Assembly: GCF_013368755.1 (NCBI RefSeq)
Contig: NC_049562.1
Span: 1,922,001-1,986,000 of the forward strand
Source: Talaromyces rugulosus
Taxonomy: Eukaryota; Ascomycota; Eurotiomycetes; Eurotiales; Trichocomaceae
Direction: 5' to 3'
DNA: 64,000 bases
Part shown: positions 1 through 11,258 of the stretch, piece by piece
Layout: each line of letters opens with the position of its first letter
Position numbering within the stretch: the stretch's first letter is position 1
The notes under the pieces: model-generated
Database searches by the model: none
The model's input: the letters and a program-made list of their open reading frames with translations, nothing else
What the model was told of the DNA's origin: nothing
Position numbers and translations under genes: made by a program

Positions 1-419
1 CAGGATCACCTGGCCACCGGATGCCTTGTTGACAGTCTCTTCCACCTCGGGACCGACAGAGTCGTTGGTGAAAATAACGCTGCGACCCAGCAACTTCTCG
101 AGCTCGGGGACAACAGGCTGCAAGCTGTACTTGGGGTTGACCTTGCCGTCAGGACGACCAAGGTGGGACATGAGGATTACGGATTTTGCTCCATTCTCAA
201 TAGCGTATTTGATGGTCGGCAAAGCGCCAACGATACGTTGGTTGTTGGTGATGTTCTTGTTGGCATCGAGGGGAACGTTGAAGTCGACCTGTGGCGCGCA
301 AAAGACTGTTGTTGGCATATGTGATCACCAGGAATTGGTGCCAATTGACTTACTCGGATGAGGACACGCTTGTCCTTGACATCAACGTCGGTGATGGCGA
401 GTTTGTTTGTGAGAGACAT
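1..419 (-). CDS. pgkA: Phosphoglycerate kinase, N-terminal part (runs off the left edge)
   Basis: Glycolytic cytosolic enzyme that transfers the acyl phosphate of 1,3-bisphosphoglycerate to ADP. Exon 1 is 419-354 and exon 2 is 288 to the window edge, split by a 65-nt GT-AG intron (353-289). The start [15 protein letters not shown] and the join [16 protein letters not shown] are the classic PGK N-terminus; exon 2 continues with the SHLGRPDG substrate loop and YSLQPV. About 117 codons lie inside the window against roughly 417 for the family, so only the first part of the N-terminal domain is seen. The ATG at 419 is the family start and sits in a CACC-ATG context. Confidence 0.96.
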
Positions 420-448
420 GGTGGTGTATTGAGGTTGAAAAAAAAGAG

Positions 449-509
449 CTGGGTTGGTGGTGTTAGTAGATGACGTCAAAGAAAGCTACGTTCAAGATGC
501 TATACTCAC
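449..509 (-). other. Predicted 5' leader intron of pgkA
   Basis: On the minus strand GTGAGTATAG begins at 509, a CTAAC branch sequence follows, and the acceptor CCCAG ends at 449, about 30 nt before the pgkA ATG. Donor, branch and acceptor all fit fungal consensus. No transcript evidence is available, so this is inference. Confidence 0.55.
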
Positions 510-1203
510 TTCGCTGCAGGAGAGAACGGCAATAAAGATTCTGTCAGTCGATAAACACGCAGCAGGTGACCGAATGAACAATGATCTTTTTTCTTTTGAT
601 GTGCCCAAGAACGAGGCGGGGCACAGCTAAGAGTTATACCTGTGGTGGGGCGTCGGTGAGAGACTTGGTGGTGTGATGCGCCCATCGCCGCACTCGGGCT
701 GATGCGGGACTGATGTCAGTCGAGGTTAAGGCTTCACGCCCACATGTGCTCAGCCTGCACGGAGCGGATCGGGTCGCTTTTCTCCAGGTCTTTAATGACG
801 AGCATATACAGTCTAGATTATTGGCTACACGGCCAGGACCGAGGCAATCGACAATATCATTTTGCCGAGCGATCAACACAGTAACGAGAATGCGGAATTG
901 GCAACTATGAAAGCAAATCGCACCATTTCCCCCTATAACTATATGCAATATATAGTCTTCCAAATAAAGCACACAACAGACAGACCGAACCGAGAGAACC
1001 AGACATTTGCTAACGCCAGATACTCAATTGCGCCGACACATTTAGGATCTTTCAAATATAGAGCAAAAGAGAGAGAGAGAGAGAAAACCCACAGAATCCG
1101 AGTTAAAATGTTAGAAAGAGACAAAAAAAAAGAAGACACCCCCAGATGTGCTGTGTTCGTTATCTGACCATCGATCCTGTCGATTGTGTCGAGAAAATCC
1201 AGA
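510..1203. other. pgkA upstream region
   Basis: No convincing coding exon. It lies between the pgkA leader and the 3' end of the Mpv17-like gene and should hold the pgkA promoter. On the pgkA strand it contains a pyrimidine run, the complement of the GA repeat near 1069-1084, a feature common in strongly expressed fungal promoters. Confidence 0.5.
1069..1084. repeat. (GA)n microsatellite
   Basis: Uninterrupted GA dinucleotide run, read as CT on the pgkA coding strand. It lies about 650 nt upstream of the pgkA start codon. Confidence 0.8.
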
Positions 1204-2286
1204 CTACTCTTCGTCGGAAGAGTTGGCGAGGGAGAGATATGCGGTCCACGCGATACCAATGGAAGAAACAAAGGGCTATTTGAACTCAATTAGCATAATC
1301 CGCCAAGAATTTGAAGTGTCGACGGTTTACTTACAATCTGGAATTGGATAGGGACCACTCGGAAGTTGAGAACTTGGACCGCAGGCCAAAGAATAAAGTT
1401 GGCCTTCAAAGTTGGGAGATATACGTCGCGGAACTTGTGGACCAAAGCCCTTCGGCCTCCACCTTCTGCAAGAGTCATGAAAGTGAAGAAGCAGAACAGA
1501 CCTGGTGCCGTTAGTGCCAAGAACGATGCACTGTAACTGAGTGTGACATACCGAAAGGTGCGAAAATCAACTGATCGACCGCCACTCTCTTCAAAGCAGG
1601 AGCAGTAGCTGACGTTTTTGTGAGAGGGAAAGCACGCGACAAGAACCCGAACCACTGGAATTGGATGGGCGCCATGAAGAAACCGTATGCCATGAACCTG
1701 GTCAGTCGCTCAAAGTCGAACGGAGGAGGCCGATTCCTTGAGTTTCCCAGTTCTCCCCACTGCGAAGGCTTCTCCTTGTCGAGGTCGGGTATTTCGATCG
1801 AAATTATTCCACTTTCCGAGTCTGATGAGCGCTGGGCCACCCGGGCTTTGAACGCTGTGATAGTCTGTGCCACTGTATCCGCGATTCCACCAAGGACCTG
1901 TTCACAATGGTGATTAGTATAAATTGACGAGAGCATGAATTGTAAACTCTAATACGTACGGCGTTCGTCACCATCGTGGTCAAGACTGCAGTGAATGGTT
2001 AGCCAACTTATCATGTAAAGGATAGCGTCAAAAAGAACTACATACCCGGCTTCTCGGCATAATATGTGTTGAACTTGGCTGCGAGCCTCATGGTGACAGC
2101 CAGCTCGATGATGAATATGATGGTGTGCAGTAGAGGCTGTGCAGTATTAGTTGGCACTGGCTCCCAATGACCTCAAGACATGCTGCAGGGGAATGTTACC
2201 AGACGGCCGTAAATATACCTCCGATTCAAGCCATTCAAAGCTCTCCGGCGAGTGGTATCGATTCTATCGAAGACGGCGAAGGACAT
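1204..2286 (-). CDS. Mpv17/PMP22 family organelle membrane protein
   Basis: Small multi-pass protein of the peroxisomal/mitochondrial inner-membrane Mpv17-PMP22 family (yeast Sym1 is a member). Exons on the minus strand: 2286-2200, 2136-2046, 1985-1960, 1897-1552, 1501-1335 and 1275-1204, totalling 789 nt or 262 aa. Family marks are KPVLTTMVTNAVLGGIADT near the N-terminus, YGFFMAPIQFQWF, the DQLIFAPFG segment, and the C-terminal FILWPAVQVLNFRVVPIQFQ followed by GIAWTAYLS. An insert of about 45 residues rich in S, D and P separates the first two segments. The two N-terminal exons are less certain: a shorter form starting at ATG 2091 would give 218 aa. The basic, Arg-rich N-terminus of the longer form would suit a mitochondrial presequence. 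Confidence 0.85.
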
Positions 2287-3083
2287 TGTTGCGACAGAAG
2301 CCGATCAAACGAGGAGCCGGTCGGGAGAGGACCTCAGAATGACGCACTGGATACGGGCGGGTAGGGAAGACGACGTCCGGTTCGGGGGGACGCTGTGGAT
2401 TTGCGAGTGGACAGCACAACCCTGGCAGAAAGTAGTGGAGAGTAGCGGAGATGGGATGGCAGCAGAGGCGAGGTTGACGGAGGGTTAAAGAGGATGAAAG
2501 AATTCTCTTCGAAAGGCGACATTGACGGCCGCAGGCTGCAACGGGCCAAAAGGGCTGGACCACTCATGGAAAGGCCGCCCCCGCATGATGGCTATTCTTG
2601 GCACCACCAACTCTATACTGTACCAGTATATAACAAATAAGTGCGTAACAGAGAGATAAAATATATTCCTATTTTTTATATCCTTTTATACAATAAATCA
2701 TCTATCGACTAATAATCTCTATTGAATATTTATTCATTATTTACCAAGTAGCTAGTAAGTATTTGTCGACCTGAAAACTAAGTTAGTAATAAATAGATAT
2801 AACTACTTATGGTATCAAATAAGTATGGCCAGATCAATTGATGTTTTCTAGTAGTCTCGTAGTGAATATCAAGTATCAGGTTTATAATAATCGCTGAGCA
2901 TTTCTCCGGTTAATACTTAAGCCAAGCGGACTTTGAACTCCGCAGCCACTAAAACACGGGGTTTTTAGCTGTGCAGTCTTTTTTAAAAAAAAGGAGATCA
3001 ACGAGCCATGCTCGGAAAAAATTTCATCTTGGTTATATAGTTGGGAAAATAACTGAGAGACGACCTCCACAGCACAAATCTCG
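2287..3083. other. Intergenic, divergent promoters
   Basis: Separates the Mpv17-like gene (-) from the threonine aldolase gene (+). The first 300 nt are GC-rich. From about 2600 to 2900 it is strongly AT-rich with no reading frame of interest. No gene seen. Confidence 0.5.
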
Positions 3084-4287
3084 ATGATGGAGGACACCCT
3101 GAAACAAGCGTTACCTCAAAGCACATGGTCAGAACCTGGCTGTGCGGCCTTTGATTTCCGTGGTAAGTGACTTGGGATCATTGATATCTGATTAGTAGTA
3201 ATATCTTCTGCTGTAGGAGATGTGCGCACCAATCCGACACTGGATATGCTCAACGCAATGGCCCACGCCAGTCTTTCCGACGGGGTTGCAACATCTGATC
3301 CAACAACTCACGAGCTTGAAGCATACCTCGCCAAGTTAACTTCCCATCCTGCAGCTTTGTTCGTGCTATCTGGAACAATGGGGAACCTCGTTGCCCTCCG
3401 GAGTCTTCTCACTCAACCACCCTACGGAATTCTGTGCGACTCGCGTGCTCATATCCTCGCAAGTGAAGCCGGCGGCGCTTTTGCTTTCACCGGGGCCATT
3501 CCCCGGCCTGTTGAGCCTGCAAATGGGGTCTATCTGACTCTTGAGGACATTATACCTCATATAGTACTCCCAGACTCTGCTACTGTGCACATGTGCCCGA
3601 CGAGAGTGATTTCCCTCGAAAATCCGCTCAGGGGTATGATAATGCCTCTGAGCGAGACATGCAGAATTTGTGACTTTGCTCATGAGCACGGTGTACTCGT
3701 TCACTTGGACGGTGCACGACTTTGGGAAGTTGTCTCCGCCGGTGCAGGCTCATTGGAAGAGTACTGCTCTCTTTTTGACACAGTCACCATGTGCTTCTCT
3801 AAAGGACTTGGTGCCTCGGCTGGTGCCATTGTAGTTGGCGGTGAAGCTGTTATTCGTCATGCTCGGTGGATTAGGCAAAGTATTGGCGGAAGTATACGGC
3901 AGCCAGGGCCGCTTTCTGCTGCTGCATTAGTTGCTGTTAAGAAGACTTTTGGTGCAGGTCTTCTCAAGCCTACCCATGAGATTGCCCAGGAGATTGCAAC
4001 ATTTTGGGAGGGATGTGGCGGTACATTAAAACATCCGACACAGACTAATATGGTTTGGCTAGATTTTACGGGTTTATCTTTTGGGTTGAGACAAATGATT
4101 GACGAAGCTTCCCGTAGAGGCATCTTTATCTCGAGGGACAGACTCATAGTTCATTATCGTAAGTTTACACAAACTGTCCATCTTCAGCCAAACACTAAAT
4201 GATGGAGTAGAAATTTGCAGTGAAGCCGTTTCGACTTTGAAACAGTTGATGGCGGATTTGACATCTGGTGAAGAACCAGGCAAGTAG
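3084..4287 (+). CDS. Threonine aldolase (L-allo/low-specificity type)
   Basis: PLP enzyme that cleaves threonine or allo-threonine to glycine and acetaldehyde. Exons 3084-3162, 3217-4158 and 4211-4287 join to 1098 nt, 365 aa, a normal family length. The fold-type I order is clear: FDFRGDVRTNPT at the N-terminus, the HPAALFVLSGTMGN segment, HLDGARLWE, then SKGLGA with the predicted PLP lysine at about residue 222. The C-terminal exon restores a normal end after IVHYQICSEAV. Two ATGs are adjacent (3084, 3087) and I chose the first. Downstream lies a Zn2Cys6 factor in the same orientation, which could be its regulator (inference). Confidence 0.93.
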
Positions 4288-4724
4288 CAGCTTGTTGTTG
4301 GTCAGCACTCAAGCTTTTCGATGTTTCCATGTACATACAAAAATTAACCCTAAGAAAAACTCCATATGCGTTCTTTACTAGCGCACAGAGTCAGATATTG
4401 AGTGAGACAATTAACTTTGTTAAGAGAATGCACAGAGAGTGTATTTAAGATTTAGATACTGTGTGACATGCTTTCTCAGTAGTCCAATCCAATTAGAGAA
4501 TCCAATATAATTCCACATGATATAGAGATATACTTAATTATATAAGGTATAAGTTATCTGATAGGCCGATTCTTAAAATTAGGTTAGTAATCAGTAGTTT
4601 GACACTCTATTTTCCTTCTCTCTCTTTTATCTACTACACACTATATTCGCCTATATATGCCTACAGATCACTAAATATAAACTTGAAATAATCCTGAACT
4701 CCCGAGGGTGTTTTCAAAGCAGAC
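4288..4724. other. Intergenic, AT-rich
   Basis: Between the threonine aldolase and the Zn2Cys6 gene. AT-rich, with a pyrimidine stretch near 4610-4630 just upstream of the regulator. No gene seen. Confidence 0.5.
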
Positions 4725-7074
4725 ATGGATACTGGTAAAAAACGCATCTCGTATGTCCGCTCCCGAGTCGTAGCGAGAATTTGACTAACACACTGACTTA
4801 GATGTCAACGTTGTCGAATTAGAAAAGTGAGCGATATACGAGCTTCAACATTTTTCCGGCCAGTTACTCACAAAAAAACTAAAATTCAATAGCTCAAATG
4901 CAGCAGATCGCACCCGTGTGGTTCCTGTACTTCAAGCGGCACAGAGTGCATTTTTCGGGTTGACGACGCGCGGAGACGCCCAGTTGGGCGCGGATATGTG
5001 ACAGCACTCGAAGACCAGATTTCTTCATATAAAAATATTTTGCTCAATCTGAAAGCAGTTCCGGATGCCGAACGCGAACTCATTCTCACCAGGGCTCTTT
5101 CTGAAAACCCCGAGCGACTAGACGATCTATGTGCATCAGCCGACAGAGCCATTTTTGACTATCGTGGATCATCTCGCCTCTCTACTATGTCAATACAATG
5201 CGATACACAAGGTCCGTATCTAGTGTAGTCATCCGTGGGGTTTGTTGCTAATGATCAGCTAGGTGCACCCTCATTTTATGGGCCAACTAGCATCTATCAA
5301 GAAGGCATAACTACTCCAGAACCCGACATGGTGTCTTCTTTTGGGACCCATCAATATCCTGGACATTGGAAGGATATGAGGATACATACTAGTCTGGGGA
5401 TTGATGACTCTACCATACTGCGATGCCTTTCTGCCTATTTCGCCCACCAATACTCACAGTGCATGTTTATTGATCGGGACACCTTCCTTCGGGACTATTT
5501 GAGGCTTGATTTTGGCGGACAACACTGGTCTTATCCGTTATTGTATTCGATATGCTCACTAGGAGCGAAGGCATCACTAGATGAAAGCCTACGAAAGGAT
5601 ACACACAAATTGTGTCAGATTTCGCAAGAAATGCTAAACACCCCAAGCTTGCAGTATTCGGATATGACAGTGATTCAATCTTTACTTTGCTGTGCATTTT
5701 CTGAATTATCCACCGGGAATCACACCAAGGGGTGGATGCTATCAGGTAAATAGCTGAAAGATCTCCAGGTTTGCTTTAGTTCTGACTTGAATACAGGAAT
5801 GTCATTCCGAATGGTTCAAGACTTGGGCTTTCATCAAGACCCTCGGTTCATGGTGAGGACTGTCAATACTCCAAAAGAACATGAAATTCGAAGGCGTGTA
5901 TACTGGGGCTGCTTCATAGCAGACAAGTAAGTAACCTCCTCGAAAGCAATGCATCCATCGTCTAACAATCCACTAGGATTATCAGCTTGTATTTTGGTCG
6001 ACCAATGTGTTTGCACAGAGACGACGCTGCCGTTAATTTCATTGATACGACAATGTATTTGTTCCCATAAACCACTGTTTTCTGTCTATGGCATACTGAT
6101 ACTACATAGGGATCTCTGTGACGAGAATATTCACTTCGATATTCCAGAGCTAGAGGCTTTGGCATCGACCCCAGAAGACCAGGTCACATCTAACATCGCA
6201 TTTTCACGGCTCGTTGATCTTTGTACAATTATCGAGGATGTTCTTTCACAGATATTTTCCACTAACCTGATCAAAAAATCCCGCAAAGACCTGGTTCTGA
6301 CCCGTTTGGCAAGACGTGAAGACCTCAATGTACGATTATTTCGATGGTATTCCGAACTTCCCGACATTATTGCATGGAACCAATGGAAGCCAGTGATGCA
6401 CAGCCTCAATTCGCGTGTGATGCTAGCACAGTAAGCTACCCCTTAGCCACAGGGCAGATATGCATGATTTAAGTTGCTGATATCTCTTTAGTGCATTATA
6501 TCACAGCACCCTCATTGCACTAAACAGGAACTTCATACGTCCTACCCCAGGATTCGCACGCAAAACTCAATCAAAGGAGATCTGTATATCGTCTGCCGAT
6601 AGTATTATTGCCCTTGTGCGACACTATCGGGCCAAAAATCCTCTTTCCAGTGCTCCGATTGTACTTCTGTATAGCACAATCATGGCCGCGAGTGCTTTGT
6701 CATTTTCTGGGGACCCTAAAATAACCGACGAAGTGTCCCAATTAACCAGTGACAGTCGGATTTCCTTTGTACTGAAGGCTCTTGAGGAGTTCTCTGAGGT
6801 CCATCTTGCCGGTGTAGTGAGCAAGCAGCTTAGGAGGGCTTTTGATAAGACATCTCAGAACTCTCCAACAGAAATTCAACAAGAAGAAGTACAAGGGCTG
6901 GATGGGCTCGATAATCTGGAATTTGAATCCAATAATCCGGATTATGGACTGGAATATGAACATTCCGGGATTGGTGGGACCTCCATGGATGTTGACGTCT
7001 TTGATTTGATGACATGGGACTTGGCCACCATTTCGTCTGGGAATGTCGGTGATATACGCCAAGGCACTGAATAG
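4725..7074 (+). CDS. Zn2Cys6 fungal-specific transcription factor
   Basis: Predicted nuclear binuclear-zinc-cluster activator. Eight exons: 4725-4750, 4802-4826, 4893-5211, 5263-5745, 5797-5926, 5977-6054, 6110-6430 and 6492-7074, totalling 1965 nt or 654 aa. The zinc cluster is assembled across the first three exons, with cysteines 10, 13, 20, 26, 29 and 36 in exact C-x2-C-x6-C-x5-C-x2-C-x6-C spacing. The short linker TALEDQISSYKNILLNL looks like a dimerisation helix. The middle holds the Fungal_trans domain, including RRRVYWGCFIADK and the LYFGRP motif. The C-terminus is acidic (FDLMTWDLATISSG), as in activation domains. Target unknown; the upstream threonine aldolase gene is the nearest candidate. 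Confidence 0.92.
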
Positions 7075-7205
7075 CGGTCTCACTGTTCGCCAATGAACAG
7101 GACTTTCGCAACTTCGTCTAATACCTACATAGCGGTTGAAATTGCATAGCGGACTCTCAACTCCGTTGATGGTGGGGCCTGGAGTTTTGGCGGCATCTAC
7201 GCAGC

Positions 7206-7211
7206 TATAAA
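7206..7211 (+). promoter_or_regulatory. TATA box of the iminopeptidase gene
   Basis: TATAAA lies 54 nt upstream of the ATG at 7265, in the 190-nt gap after the Zn2Cys6 gene. Position and sequence fit; unproven. Confidence 0.5.
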
Positions 7212-7264
7212 GTCTGTAAGACAACCACCAAGCTTTCCATCTAATCAATACCCAACTAGACAAA

Positions 7265-8408
7265 ATGGCAAACCCACAGACCAGATATACCCATTTGGAC
7301 GCTTTTGATACGGGCAGGCTCCCCGTTAGTGACATCCACACTTTACACTACGAACAGTACGGCAAGCCCGATGGCAAACCAGGTAAACCACCAACCTCTC
7401 CAAACAAGTTTCTAGAGTAACTCTGTTAAGAGATAAAACTCTAGTCCTCTTCCTCCACGGCGGACCTGGCGGGCGTACCTCAAAAGCCAACACAGAATTC
7501 TTCAACCCAGCCATCTACCGTGTAATCCTCTTTGACCAACGCGGCGCGGGCAAATCAACACCCATGGCTGAGCTCCGTGAGAACACCAGCCAGCATCTAG
7601 TCTCCGACATTGAAGTGCTACGCAAACACATCTCAATACCAAAATGGCACCTCATCTTCGGCGGGTCGTGGGGGTCGGCTCTCGCACTGTTGTATGCGCA
7701 AGCATATCCCCACATGGTCAGGACGCTGATTCTACGGGGTATATTCACCTCCAGGCAGTGTGAGCTGGAGTTCTCACGTGGCACTTCTGGTGCCGCGCGG
7801 ATCTTTCCCGAGGCGTATGAGGCATTTGTCAACTATCTTCCCGAGAAGAATCGGTCGAGACCGAAGGAAGGGTACTATCAGTTGCTTACCTCGGAAGATC
7901 CTGCTACTAGACTTGAGGCGGCGAGGGAGTGGAATCGCTGGGATCTTAGCATTGGGGCGTTGATTCAGGATCCGAATGCATTCTCTAAACTTGAAGATGA
8001 GGATTGGGTTTTGTCTCATGCTCGGCTTGAGGCGCATTATTTTGTGAATGGGGGCTTCTTGGAGGAGGGGCAGATTTTGAAAGACGAGAATTTGGAGAAG
8101 ATCAAACATATTCCCAGTGAGTGTTGGTTATATCCTGGTTGGATGTATGAGTGTGTTGAACTGACAGGTCGTATTATAGCTACTATTGTTCAAGGGCGCT
8201 ATGACATTGTTTGCGCGCCGCAGACGGCTTGGGAGTTACATAAAGGCTTGCCGTGCTCTCGTTTGTTTTGGACTTCGGATGCTGGTCATAGTGCTGCTGT
8301 AAGTTCTCCATTTTTCTGCATTGGGATGTGGTCGTGCTAATTTTACCCTAGGAACCTGGTACGCAGGCTAAGCTGTTTGAGATCTGTGAAGAGTATGCTG
8401 GACTTTAA
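7265..8408 (+). CDS. Proline iminopeptidase (alpha/beta hydrolase, family S33)
   Basis: Serine exopeptidase that removes N-terminal proline from peptides. Exons 7265-7382, 7445-8116, 8180-8298 and 8352-8408 total 966 nt, 321 aa, typical of S33. Motifs in order: LFLHGGPGG (oxyanion hole), FDQRGAGKSTP, the nucleophile elbow GGSWGS, VQGRYDIVC carrying the catalytic Asp, and DAGHSAAEPG carrying the catalytic His. All triad residues are present. No signal peptide is evident, so a cytosolic enzyme is expected. The first segment (HLDAFDTGRLPVSDIHTLHY) matches the usual start of this family. Confidence 0.94.
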
Positions 8409-8573
8409 GTTATTTGATAAAATCCCCTTTTGGCCAGCTTTAGACACTTACTTGGCTTCTCAAAAGCTTTACTTTCTCTTTGTCTTATGAGTATTCTCGT
8501 TCCTGGATAGGGGAATTGATATTGATTTATTGATTGGGCAGTCGTCTATTTATATTGCTTCAACATTAAATTC

Positions 8574-8611
<38 letters not shown>

Positions 8612-9101
8612 TAAAATAACCTAAACTGTAGAAGTTTCTTCAGATCTAGCATATATTTTATGTTATAGGAGGTTGGTTGGTTGGTTAATTTCATTTACCC
8701 TGACCACTCGCACTGACTACATTACAATATATAGGCTACCACAACTATTATTAGTAGTAGTGTAATTTACTAATAAACTTCTTTAAATATACTATCTATC
8801 TAATAGACCAGTAAAAATATTCTGAATTAGGTAGCTTTAGAATCTTATTTTAGACACTATGTACTCTCTGAGCCCAGAGTATTTCTATGAGCTGAAACTC
8901 GCAGGCTCTGCTCTGTGAGCGATCTGTGAGCGAGCCTAGACCAGGGCTGAGCATAGAGTGGTACTGCGTATTTGTTATATAGGTATGATGTATATGCATA
9001 GATGGTAGGCATCTATATTACATTTATTTTTATTCGTGTCCACACATTAAAGAAGACTAGCACGGAGCCCGCCGTGCTCGGTATTCATGTACGTCTCCTC
9101 A
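8409..9101. other. Intergenic, AT-rich, convergent 3' ends
   Basis: Between the 3' ends of the iminopeptidase gene (+) and TRS65 (-). Holds the TA microsatellite and AT-rich sequence. A short GC hairpin with 7-nt arms (9059-9065 with 9072-9078) lies just past the TRS65 stop. No gene seen. Confidence 0.5.
8578..8604. repeat. (TA)n microsatellite
   Basis: Perfect TA dinucleotide run of about 27 nt in the convergent intergenic region. Confidence 0.85.
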
Positions 9102-11020
9102 TTATGCGCTGCCTTCTAGAGCCACGATGTCCGGGAGGTCTCTAATGTCAATGGTCTCGTTACTGTTCATATCCACGAGCCGGATCACTTCGAGGTGGAG
9201 TGATCCGGTGGCTAGGGGAAGGAAAACCAGCTCGGCAGAGTGGCAAGTCCCAGGAAGAAGGGGACTGTCAATTGGTAAGCTTGTGCGCATGTACTAGGAT
9301 TAGGCAAAGAGAAAGAAAGGCCTTACCCTATTCTAAGATCGGTGCTGAGACAAATCAAGTCTGCATCCTGTCCGACCGCATTCTTCTGCAAAGCATGGAT
9401 GATGCTCTCGTCCGTGACGGCCTCTGCCAGGTGGTCTTCCTTCCTACTCGACACCGACGACGATGACGGTCTCGCCACGTGTTTACGAGGATCGAGTCGC
9501 TTCCGGCGTGGAATCGCCATCATTGCAAATTTCCGAGGAGCCATAGAGCGGTTGACAATAAACACATCCCACTGGAACGGCTTGCCGAGTTCGACTGTGG
9601 CAGGACCGGAAAACGAGACGGTGACACCTCCTTGGGTAATGGAGTGAGCCCGTTCTCGATAGGAGCTGCGATTTGTTGCACCTGTAGATGAAGAGCTGCT
9701 ATGTCCAGGGGCCACCGGCAAACTGGCCGGTCGGTTGTTGCGTTGTAGAGTCTGGCTGGGCCCGCCAAATGTAGGATTCAGCGGCGTGGAGAAATCCACG
9801 TTGGTCCGCCATTGCATCGAAATCCGCGGCTGACAATCGTCGGATAGCTTGATCACTCCTTCCAGGGAAATATCAAGCATGCTGACCAAAGCTGTTGTGG
9901 AGAAATAAGCCTCCGGCCCGTACTCAGGAATTAGTTTGTACATGAGCGTAACGTCATCTCTGGGGCGTAGCAAGATGGGAGGCTGTAACTCCGGTACATT
10001 GGATAAGTTCTCAGCGTGTCCATCGCAAAGAACAACGTCTGCTTTGTCGAAAATAATATCGCAGCCTATAAAAGGTGTCGCTTCCAAGTCAAGGCTTGCA
10101 ATCGTTGTTGGTCGACTAGAAAAGGTATTGAGCCGGGAGCAGCGTATCCTTGCACTTGCCGCCGGCACAATACGAATAGAATTCTGAATTTTCTGCCATA
10201 TATTGTAAACAGGAGCTTCCTTTTGTGTCGCAGGAACCACGCGAAGAAGCCTTGATGCTGGCAGGTAGGGGGTAACGGATTTGAGGGACGGGTCTGTCGA
10301 GAGGGCTTGCAATACGTTTGTAGATGCCGGAACAGCACTCGGAAGATAGTCATCTTCTTGGAGGGATTGTTCTGGTATTTCCGCCGTTGTGTTCAAAGTC
10401 GCGGCGGCCGAAAAGGCAATGCTCGGATGTTGGATACGGATTCGAGGACGCCCTGCGATCAGTCAGATTGAGCAAGTACCAAGTATAGGAAAGATGCTAC
10501 GTACGGAGAAATGCTTGAATCTTCCAAATGACATAGACATGATTGCCACTTCCCTCGTCCCCCTCGAAAATATTGACAACAACCAACGGTTCTTCGTTGT
10601 CATTCACAACCCCCGAGAAGACCAGGTCCTTTGTAGTTGGCGATGCCTCCGTGGACACGGGTTCGGTTGGATTGAAGACGAATGCGTCTAGACCAATATC
10701 CAATTGGGGAAGATGCGCTCTCAATGCATTTTCAGAGCAATTCGATAGCCGCAAGACAACGCGCACCGTGACAGTCTCATCTGAAAGCACAGCCAAGTTA
10801 GCTTTTGGGGCGCAACCAGGGCTGAGAAGCCACGGTGCCACTTACCAAAGAAAAGGAGAGAGCGCTGAGGAATAGTCTTCAGAACTGAAGTGAGATCATC
10901 AGCGCCTTCTTCGAGAGCAGAGGTCAAGGCTGCTTCGATATCGACATCAGGGGCATGCGGCACCACCGTCTGGAGAACTGCATGCCGCAGAAACTCCCCA
11001 TGGAGGCTAGGACCCAGCAT
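9102..11020 (-). CDS. TRS65: TRAPPII complex subunit Trs65
   Basis: Trs65 helps the TRAPPII tether act at the late Golgi as an exchange factor for Ypt/Rab GTPases. Four exons on the minus strand: 11020-10846, 10780-10505, 10452-9327 and 9264-9102, totalling 1740 nt or 579 aa. I recognise the family by DETVTVRVVLRLSN in the N-terminal part, the GGVTVSFSGPATVELGKPF segment (an immunoglobulin-like fold), NRSMAPRKFAMMAIPRR, and the C-terminal STDLRIGPLLPGTCHSAEL followed by IDIRDLPDIV. The start is the ATG at 11020; an ATG at 11039 is out of frame. Low-complexity Ser/Arg segments interrupt the middle. Divergent from PRP40. Confidence 0.85.
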
Positions 11021-11258
11021 AGTTTGCTCCACTACTCATGCTCAGGAAGCAGTAGACAGCTCCTTCACCGCGATTATCCCGAAACAGGACGAGTAAAATA
11101 TCTAGGGTTGTTCAAGCAATCGCAGGTGGTTTGCGGGTGGAACAAACACAACCGCGGGTTGTCGGATGCGGCTAGTGCGCACCGGCCCAGACCCGACCTT
11201 CAGCGACGGCCGCGTTGACTTTTATTTCTCAACCTGCCATCCACCATCCACGTCGCCC
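11021..11258. promoter_or_regulatory. Shared divergent promoter, TRS65/PRP40
   Basis: Only 238 nt separate the two start codons, so both promoters and leaders must fit here. No clear TATA box is visible. Confidence 0.55.

Noticed and set aside
9059..9078. GC hairpin after the TRS65 stop as a terminator
   Set aside because: Hairpin terminators are not a feature of fungal Pol II genes; probably incidental.
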